A stretch of DNA of 28,577 nucleotides from Halobacteriales archaeon SW_10_68_16 (lineage in GTDB: Archaea > Halobacteriota > Halobacteria > Halobacteriales > Haloarculaceae). Numbering within the stretch: position 1 is the first letter of the stretch; every line of letters begins with the position of its first letter. The notes beneath the pieces are model-generated. The model was not told the origin of the DNA and made no database searches. It saw only the letters and a list, made by a program, of their open reading frames with translations. The translations under genes were made by a program, and so were the position numbers. The DNA is taken from assembly GCA_003023485.1 (NCBI GenBank), contig PXSG01000103.1, forward strand, positions 1 through 28,577. Reading direction: 5' to 3'. Below are positions 23,621 to 28,577 of the stretch, one piece after another.

Positions 23621-23785
23621 GCCGCACTCGCCTCCGCTCGGTCGTCCGGGTCGACGGCTGCCTCCCCGTCGAGCAGGCCCCGCGTGGAGTTCCCCACAAC
23701 GAGCAGGCTGCTGGTCGCCATCGCCACCGCGGCGAACAGGGGATTGAGGACCCCCGCCACCGCCAGCGCGGCGGCGACGGCTACC
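23617..23785 (-). pseudogene. copA: C-terminal remnant of a copper-type P1B ATPase
   Basis: The last approximately 55 codons of a P1B-type heavy-metal ATPase remain: AVAAALAVAGVLNPLFAAVA, MATSSLLVVGNSTRGLL, then an acidic tail. This is the final membrane helix, with the characteristic MxxSS motif of copper-type exporters. The conserved DKTGT phosphorylation site, the ATP-binding domain and the CPC helix are all absent. On the minus strand the homology stops near 23785, exactly where the plus-strand oxidase remnant begins. The longer open frame beyond it is the antisense of cbaA. The stop overlaps the start of the downstream membrane protein. Confidence 0.85.
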
Positions 23786-24307
23786 TGGGGTGGCTCCGGT
23801 CGCTGCCCTGGGACCGGCCGGCCTTCTCGGGGTGTGCCCTGGCGGGCCTGATGTTCGCGGCCGGCGGCTTCTCGGGGATGATCAACGCCGGCATGAACAT
23901 CAACTACCTCATCCACAACACGCTGTGGGTGCCCGGCCACTTCCACCTGACCGTCGGCACCGCCTTCGCGCTGACCATCATGGCCATCGCCTACTGGCTG
24001 ATCCCCCAGGTCACCGGCAAGCGCCTCCAGCACCGCCGGCTGGCGATGGTCCAGCCGTACGTCTGGTTCGTCGGCATGGCGCTGATGTCCAACGCGATGC
24101 ACCGGGCCGGGCTGGCCGGCCGAGCCGATGTTCCAGGAGGCCGGCACAGCACCGTTCGACCCGGTGGTCGGGACCGTCGGGGAGATGCGCCTCCAGATCG
24201 CAATCGGCGCCACGCTGCTGTTCGTCGCGCTGGCATACGGCCTGCCGATCTGGAGCATCGTCAGCGACGGCCTGCTCACGCCCGGATCGCCACCGATCCC
24301 GGTGTAA
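23779..24307 (+). pseudogene. cbaA: C-terminal remnant of ba3-type cytochrome oxidase subunit I, also frameshifted
   Basis: The sequence begins abruptly inside the gene at GYLGWLRSLPWDRPAFSGCA and continues through FAAGGFSGMINAGMNINYLI, HNTLWVPGHFHLTVGTAFAL. The last contains the His of a heme-copper oxidase helix (GHFHLTVGTA). After MHRAGLAG near 24120 the coding frame changes; the other frame reads AEPMFQEAGTAPFDPVVGTV and ends DGLLTPGSPPIPV at 24307. Homologues have VPRRTA or similar at this join, so about 16-20 bases appear to be lost. The N-terminal part with most heme ligands is missing. In ba3/CbaA-type enzymes this subunit holds heme b, heme a3 and CuB. No functional oxidase can be made from this copy. 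Confidence 0.88.
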
Positions 24308-24324
24308 CGATCATCGCATCACCG

Positions 24325-24984
24325 ATGACCGACGACCCCGCCGACGGCCACGAACCCGAGGACGACCCCCCGGGAGACGCTGCCGGTGGTAGCGCCCACG
24401 GTCCGGATGCCGACCCGGGGGCCAGCGAAAGAGAGGAGAGCGAAGACGGGGTGGGCGTCACGCGCCGTCGGTGGATGTTGCGGGCGCTCATCGCGGCCGT
24501 GCTGGGAATCCCCATCCTCATCGAGGCACGGACCTTCCTCGGGCTGTTCCGTGCCCACCTGTTCGGCGGGGCAGAGGGCGAGACCGGGACCGCGACACCC
24601 ACCCCCACGCCGGCGTCCGGTGTGGGCGTCGGGGACGAACTGCTGCCCGCGACGTCGCCGACCGAGACGGTCGAGGAGTCCGTGGTCCGGGTGACGGAGT
24701 CGGGGTGGCGCTACGAACTGTCCGTCGCCGTGACCAACGGGGCCGAGGTCCCCTACGAACTCCGACTCGGGGGCGTCCGGACGGCTGCCGGCGGGACGGC
24801 CGACGGCGGGGCTTCCACCGGCCGGATCCCGCCCGGCGAGTCGGCCACTGTCCGGGAGTCGTGGGAACTGCCCACCGAGAGCCGGCCCGAGACCCTCGCG
24901 GTCACCGGCCTGACCTACGGCGACGACGGTGCCGACCTGACCGAGTGGACGGTCCGGCTCGCCCGTGCGCCGATCGAGGGATAG
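24325..24984 (+). CDS. Membrane-anchored protein downstream of cbaA, unknown function
   Basis: This 219-residue protein starts at an ATG 17 bases after the cbaA stop, so it was the next gene of the oxidase operon. It has an acidic, low-complexity N-terminus (residues 1-45), a single membrane segment (WMLRALIAAVLGIPILIEAR, 50-69, with RRR before it), a Thr/Pro linker (TATPTPTPA) and an outer beta-type domain with YELSVAVTNGAEVPYELRLG and DLTEWTVRLARAPIEG. Positive residues before the helix suggest an N-in topology with the C-terminal domain outside. An accessory or assembly factor for the oxidase is a guess from position only. Codon use is normal and the frame is intact. Confidence 0.7.
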   Translation: MTDDPADGHEPEDDPPGDAAGGSAHGPDADPGASEREESEDGVGVTRRRWMLRALIAAVLGIPILIEARTFLGLFRAHLFGGAEGETGTATPTPTPASGVGVGDELLPATSPTETVEESVVRVTESGWRYELSVAVTNGAEVPYELRLGGVRTAAGGTADGGASTGRIPPGESATVRESWELPTESRPETLAVTGLTYGDDGADLTEWTVRLARAPIEG

Positions 24985-25023
24985 GGGCAAAGGGTTAACG
25001 CCACACGCCGCCAACCGCCGGCT

Positions 25024-25868
25024 ATGAACCGCCGGCAGTTCCTCGCGGCGCTCGCTGCCGGGGGCACCGGCAGTCTCGCCGGCTGTCGGGGCGCCGCGAG
25101 CGAGGCGTCCACGCCGGCGGCCGACGGGAGCGCCACGGGACGGCCGACGGGAGCGCCACAGCCACCGCGACACCCACGGAGGGAGACGGGACACCCCGCG
25201 ACGCGCCCAGCCTGGCCGAACTGGGCAACCCTGCCGACATCTGCGAGGCGTCGATCACCGAGGACTTCTCGATCGTCGAAATCACCGATCCCGCGTTCGA
25301 CACAGGCTGGGGGGCATACGACATCGACGACCAGTACCTGCCCGAGGAGTCGGACGGTGGCCTCGTCGACGCGGCGACGGTCGTGGGCCGGGAAGCCGAG
25401 GGAGTCGCGCGTGCCTACCCGGTGTCGGTCCTCTGGCACCACGAGATCGTCAACGACACGCACGGGGTTTCGCTGATGGTCACGTTCTGTTCGATCTGCC
25501 GGAGCGGGCTGGTCGCCCGGCGGGTCGTCGACGGCGAGGTCACCCGCTTTGGCGTCTCGGGCCAGCTGTGGCGCCCGCCGGACAGGTACATCCCGGCGAG
25601 CGAGCAGTCCGGCCGGACGTTCGGCGCCGACCGCTACGACGGCGAGACACGCACCAGGAACGGCGCCAATCTCGTCATGTACGACGAACTGACCGGGAGC
25701 TTCTGGAGTCAGGGCATCGGCCGTGCGATCTGTGGGCCGGCGGCGAGAACTGACCTCGAAATCGTCCCGTCGACGGTGACGACCTGGGGCGAGTGGCGGG
25801 CCGACCACCCCGAGGGCGAGGTACTGTTGCCGCCGCCACACTCGGGAGTGGACCTCGACAAATCCTGA
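25024..25868 (+). pseudogene. DUF3179 lipoprotein, frameshifted by a 23-bp tandem duplication
   Basis: The N-terminus is a secretion signal with twin Arg and lipobox (MNRRQFLAALAAGGTG, SLAGC). After ASTPAADGSAT the frame breaks. If one copy of the 23-bp unit at 25118-25140 is removed, the gene reads through AADGSATATATPTEGDGTP into DAPSLAELGNPADICEASIT and the DUF3179 domain: VARAYPVSVLWHHEIVND, SLMVTFCSICRSGLVAR, GVSGQLWRP, NGANLVMYDELTGSFWSQGI, and EIVPSTVTTWGEWRADHPEG. The restored protein would have 273 residues. DUF3179 has no fixed function; homologues are exported. Some family members extend further at the C-terminus, so a short end is possible. It converges on livF with no base between the stop codons. 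Confidence 0.85.
25118..25159 (+). repeat. 23-bp tandem duplication inside the DUF3179 gene
   Basis: The 19-base string CGGCCGACGGGAGCGCCAC occurs at 25118-25136 and again at 25141-25159, a period of 23 bases. Because 23 is not a multiple of three, the second copy shifts the frame. Removing one period restores the downstream reading frame exactly. Confidence 0.9.
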
Positions 25869-26591
25869 TCAGTCCGCCTCGGCCCGGGCGGTCCCGAGGT
25901 ACAGTTCCCTGATCTCGTCGCTCTCTAGGAGTTCCTCGCCGGTGCCGACAAAGCGGTTCTCGCCCTGGTCTAAGACGTACCCCCGGTCGGAGTAGCGCAG
26001 CGCCTGCCGGGCGTTCTGCTCGACCATCAACACTGCAGTGCCCTGTTCCTTGATGCGCCGGACGCGCTCGAACATCTCCTCGACGAGGTCCGGTGCGAGG
26101 CCGGCGCTGGGCTCATCGACCAGCAGGATGTCAGGATCGATCATCAGCCCGGCACCCATCGCGACCATCTGTTGCTGGCCGCCGCTCATCGTGCCGGCCT
26201 TCTGGTTTTGCCGTTCCTCGAGGATGGGGAACCGCTCGTAGACCTCCTGGAAGTCCGCCTCGGAGACTTCCTCCTGGATGTATCCGCCCATCTCGAGGTT
26301 CTCACGGACGGTGAGGTTCGGGAAGATGTTGTTGCGCTGGGGAACGTAGCTGGCCCCGACCCGGACGATCTCGTCGGGCCGGTAGCCGGTGACGTCGGCA
26401 CCGGCCAGTTCGACCCGGCCTTCCCAGACGTCGATCAGCCCGAAGATGGCCTTCATCAGCGTCGACTTCCCGGCGCCGTTCGGGCCGATGATACAGACCA
26501 TCTCCTCGGGCTCGACCTCGATGTCGACGCCGTGGACGATCTCGGCGTCGCCGTAGCCCGACACGAGGTCCGTCGCTTCGAGGATGCCCAT
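25869..26591 (-). CDS. livF: Branched-chain amino-acid ABC transporter ATP-binding protein LivF
   Basis: LivF is one of the two ATPases that power high-affinity uptake of leucine, isoleucine and valine or related substrates. The 240-residue protein has a complete nucleotide-binding domain: Walker A GPNGAGKST (36-44), Q-loop VPQRNNIFPNLTVREN, signature SGGQQQ (136-141), Walker B DILLVDEP (154-161), D-loop SAGLAP, and switch His replaced within MVEQNARQAL (typical Q of LivF). The ATG at 26591 has a TATA element 24-31 bases upstream, so it has its own promoter although it follows livK on the same strand. Halophilic acidic C-terminus. Complete. Confidence 0.92.
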   Translation of the reverse strand: MGILEATDLVSGYGDAEIVHGVDIEVEPEEMVCIIGPNGAGKSTLMKAIFGLIDVWEGRVELAGADVTGYRPDEIVRVGASYVPQRNNIFPNLTVRENLEMGGYIQEEVSEADFQEVYERFPILEERQNQKAGTMSGGQQQMVAMGAGLMIDPDILLVDEPSAGLAPDLVEEMFERVRRIKEQGTAVLMVEQNARQALRYSDRGYVLDQGENRFVGTGEELLESDEIRELYLGTARAEAD

Positions 26592-26614
26592 GGTCTCCCT
26601 TCTCCGAGTGTGGG

Positions 26615-26622
26615 TTAAATAG
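26615..26622 (-). promoter_or_regulatory. TATA-like box of livF
   Basis: CTATTTAA on the minus strand, 24-31 bases before the livF ATG at 26591, fits leaderless transcription of livF separately from livK. Confidence 0.6.
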
Positions 26623-26683
26623 TTTCTATGTTCGGTGGTTTCCGGCTGCGGTGAGCGGCCGGAACGGCGGACTCAGGCTGCGG

Positions 26684-28074
26684 TCAGCCGCAGTTGTACT
26701 TGTCGAGCTGTTCCTGGGTGTAGAGCTTGCCCTGGAAGAAGTCCACCGGGAACTCCTCGAGGATTTCCGGCTCGATGGACCCACCGGACTCGTTCAGCTG
26801 GTACACCTGGAACGGGTTGTACGGCTCGTAGAAGCAGTTCAGGTCGGCGACGGAGGAGGCACCCTGGTAGTTGATGTCCTCGCCGTCGTCGAGCAACTGC
26901 TTGGCCCGCTCGAATTCGTCGGGACCGGCGGTGATCTCCTCGCCCGGCGGCCGCGAGACCGCCTGGATGTTCTTGGAGATGGCCGTCCCGGAGAACTCGC
27001 CGGCCGCGTGTGCGGCCAGCCCGATCAGCATCGTCGCGTCGAAGGAGTGGTGCGAGAACGACGTCGGCTTCTGGTCCATCCGGTCGGTCAGGTTCGACTC
27101 GAAGTAGTCCGTCGAGGGGCCCTGGATCTTCATCGACGTGATGTACGAGTCCGCGACGATGTCGGACAGAGAGTTGAACAGGTCCCGGAGGAACATCGAC
27201 TCGGACATCACCAGCGTCCCGCCGTAGCCGCCGCGGTTCCACTGTTTCAGGATGGACTCGCCGTTGGCCGGGTAGACGATAAGCCCGAAGGCGTCGGGTT
27301 CGTCGGCGAACGCCTCGTCGAGCGCGGAGGTGTAGTCGCTGGTCTGCTTGGCGACCGGAACCATCGCCGTGGTCTCGCCATCGAAGGCCTCGCTCGCCTT
27401 GCGGGCCAGCCCCGCGCCGTAGGGGTTGGCGACGTGCATGAACGCAGCCGTGTCCGCCTCGATGATGTCGTTCAGGGCGCCGGCCATCGCGATGCCCTGC
27501 GAGCCGTCGTTGGGCGAGGTGCGGCCCATGTACTTGATGAGTTCGCCGTCGACCTCGCGCCAGCCCTGCTCGGCGAGCGTCGGGCTCGTCGTCCCGTTGC
27601 CCATCTGCTGGATCCGGTTGTCCGCCGCGATGGGAGCGAGCGTCGAACTCACGCCACTGGACCACGTACCGACGAACGCCTCGATGTTCTCGTTACTGAT
27701 GACTGATTCGAGCTTCGAGGCCGCCCGTGAGGGCTTCGTCTCCGTGTCCCGGTTGATGGGTTCGAACGTCCGACCGCCGAGGATGCCGCCGGCCTCGTTC
27801 ATGTCCTCGATGGCCATGTTGAACCCGGCCTGCTGGCCCGGCCCGAACGCGCCGCCGGCACCCGAGAGCGGACAGAACGAGGCAAGCGGAATGTCCTCGC
27901 CACCGCCACCGTCGTCGCCATCGCCGCCGTCACTGCCGCCACCGTCGCCGCCATCGCCGCCGTCGCCGCCGTCGCTGCCGTCGCTGCCGTCGCTGCCCCG
28001 ACAGCCGCGGTTGCCAGATACTTTCGCCGTTCCATGCGCGGATTTGCCGAAGTGTTGTCTTCGTTGTCGCTCAT
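26684..28074 (-). pseudogene. livK: Branched-chain amino-acid ABC transporter binding lipoprotein LivK, frameshifted in the signal region
   Basis: LivK is the substrate-binding lipoprotein of the uptake system. The first frame, from the ATG at 28074, gives MSDNEDNTSANPRMERRKYL then ATAAVGAATA, the start of a Tat/Sec signal. Near 27995-28008 the frame shifts. The other frame begins GCRGSDGSDGSDGGDGG, a lipobox Cys plus an acidic linker, followed by PLASFCPLSGAGGAFGPGQQ, then AIEDMNEAGGILGGRTFEPI, and it ends QEQLDKYNCG at 26684. The mature periplasmic-binding-type domain is intact. The hydrophobic core and lipobox approach are shortened, probably by deletion between two GGCTGTCGGGGC-like repeats. 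The downstream ATG at 27817 cannot give an exported protein. The span (1391) is two more than a multiple of three. Confidence 0.9.
27907..27998 (-). repeat. GC-rich trinucleotide tract encoding a Gly-Asp-Ser linker in livK
   Basis: Imperfect GGC-GAC/AGC repeats encode GSDGSDGSDGGDGGDGGDGG, continuing with GSDGGDGDDGGGG. Such acidic glycine linkers after the lipobox Cys are common in haloarchaeal lipoproteins. The low complexity also makes this spot prone to slippage and to sequencing or assembly errors, right beside the livK frameshift. Confidence 0.8.
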
Positions 28075-28316
28075 GTGTATTGTTCCGCGAGGCTTACTGC
28101 CCCATCAGCAGTCGTCGAACCGCTACCACGTTAGGGGGTGTTGTATTGGTCACTTATGTATTTATCCCCAACGTTCTGTTCGTCAATTTTTGCGTAGAAA
28201 AATCCACTGAGGCCGACGGTCCGGCTATTCGCGTGGGCGGTCGGAGACGTGCGGTACCCCTCTTTTATACGAGCGCGAGCGGCGGAGCGACCGTCCCCGT
28301 CCGCGGGGGTGTCGGA
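28075..28316 (-). promoter_or_regulatory. livG-livK intergenic region with promoter elements
   Basis: The minus strand has a TATA-like GATAAATACATAAG at 28153-28166, about 80-92 bases before the livK ATG, and another GTATAAAAGAG near 28260-28270. AAAAA at 28198-28202 gives a T tract on the minus strand that could end the livG transcript. The left part is clearly AT-richer than the genes. I see no gene here. Confidence 0.45.
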
Positions 28317-28577
28317 TCAGCCGCCGAGGTACGATTCGAGGACCTCCTCGTCCTGCTGGACTTCCTCGGGTGGTCCCTCGGCCATCTTCTGGCCCTCGGC
28401 CATGGCGATGACTTTGTCGCTCAAGGTCATGATGACGTCCATCTCGTGTTCGACGATTATGAAGCCGTACCCCTCGTCGCGCATGGCGGTGATGGTGTCC
28501 ATGATGCTCTCGGTGAGTGCGGGATTGACGCCTGCGACCGGTTCGTCGAGCATCACCAGGTCGGGTTCGAGCATCAG
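28317..28577 (-). CDS. livG: Branched-chain amino-acid ABC transporter ATP-binding protein LivG, 5' end cut by the window
   Basis: The last 85 or so residues of the second ATPase of the Liv system are present. Visible are Walker B with D-loop (DLVMLDEPVAGVNPALTE), the switch histidine in FIIVEHEMDVIM (His in VEHEMD), and the typical end DKVIAMAEGQKMAEGPPEEV through VLESYLGG. VEHEMD is the classic LivG form, which distinguishes it from livF nearby. The gene continues beyond the right edge on the same strand, where livH and livM would be expected. The apparent ATG at 28574 is internal. Confidence 0.92.
   Translation of the reverse strand: MMLEPDLVMLDEPVAGVNPALTESIMDTITAMRDEGYGFIIVEHEMDVIMTLSDKVIAMAEGQKMAEGPPEEVQQDEEVLESYLGG

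Noticed and set aside
27901..28000. Repeated GCCGCC/GTCGCC triplets that looked like a possible short-repeat array.
   Set aside because: They are in-frame codons of the livK Gly-Asp-Ser linker, without spacers; not CRISPR.
1..28577. tRNA, rRNA, CRISPR, toxin-antitoxin, restriction-modification or other defence genes.
   Set aside because: I looked in the intergenic gaps and at the frames and found nothing convincing.

Overview
The window looks like chromosome from an extremely halophilic archaeon (class Halobacteria). The DNA is very GC-rich, with C or G at most third codon positions. The predicted proteins are strongly acidic. Many genes have a TATA-like box 22-35 bases before the start codon and no Shine-Dalgarno sequence, as in leaderless haloarchaeal transcripts. 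It also carries a complete set of C50 bacterioruberin carotenoid genes. I cannot name a genus from sequence alone.

Layout. (1) 1-3836 (+): respiratory complex I genes nuoB (cut by the window edge), nuoCD fusion, nuoH, nuoI. The operon stops after nuoI, and nuoJ-N do not follow. (2) 3837-4900: an AT-richer patch with a frameshifted lipoprotein gene. (3) 4901-5758 (-): a ZIP-like metal transporter. (4) 5971-10376: the bacterioruberin locus, crtI-lyeJ-cruF on + facing crtB on -, with a palindromic element between lyeJ and cruF. (5) 10485-12375: a small acidic protein and an acyl-CoA synthetase-like enzyme. (6) 12625-13943: srp54, damaged by an internal deletion. (7) 13968-18060 (-): a PLP aminotransferase coupled to a DoxX-like protein, an MFS transporter and a CNNM/CorC-type CBS membrane protein. 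(8) 18165-18398: a small glpA remnant. (9) 18657-20039: a receiver-PAS-histidine kinase. (10) 20045-22949: a coupled sppA-DUF4350 pair and a divergent GNAT acetyltransferase. (11) 22952-24984: a damaged copper/ba3-oxidase locus in which the C-terminal ends of copA (-) and cbaA (+) are joined internal-to-internal. (12) 25024-25868: a DUF3179 lipoprotein frameshifted by a 23-bp tandem duplication. (13) 25869-28577 (-): branched-chain amino-acid ABC transporter genes livF, livK (frameshifted in its signal peptide) and livG (partial).

Genes that work together: complex I subunits feed the quinone pool. CrtB makes phytoene, CrtI desaturates it, LyeJ adds C5 units to lycopene, and CruF hydrates the ends to give bacterioruberin. 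LivK, LivG and LivF are parts of one uptake system.

The most striking property is the number of broken or shortened genes. Five have frameshifts: the lipoprotein, srp54, cbaA, the DUF3179 gene and livK. Several others seem to have lost interior segments: glpA, the copA/cbaA junction, and possibly doxX and the MFS gene. Short repeats can be seen or inferred at some of the breakpoints. srp54 is normally essential, so assembly collapse must be excluded before a biological explanation (slippage-driven decay, or intact second copies elsewhere) is accepted. I found no rRNA, tRNA, CRISPR array, intact insertion sequence or obvious new defence system.
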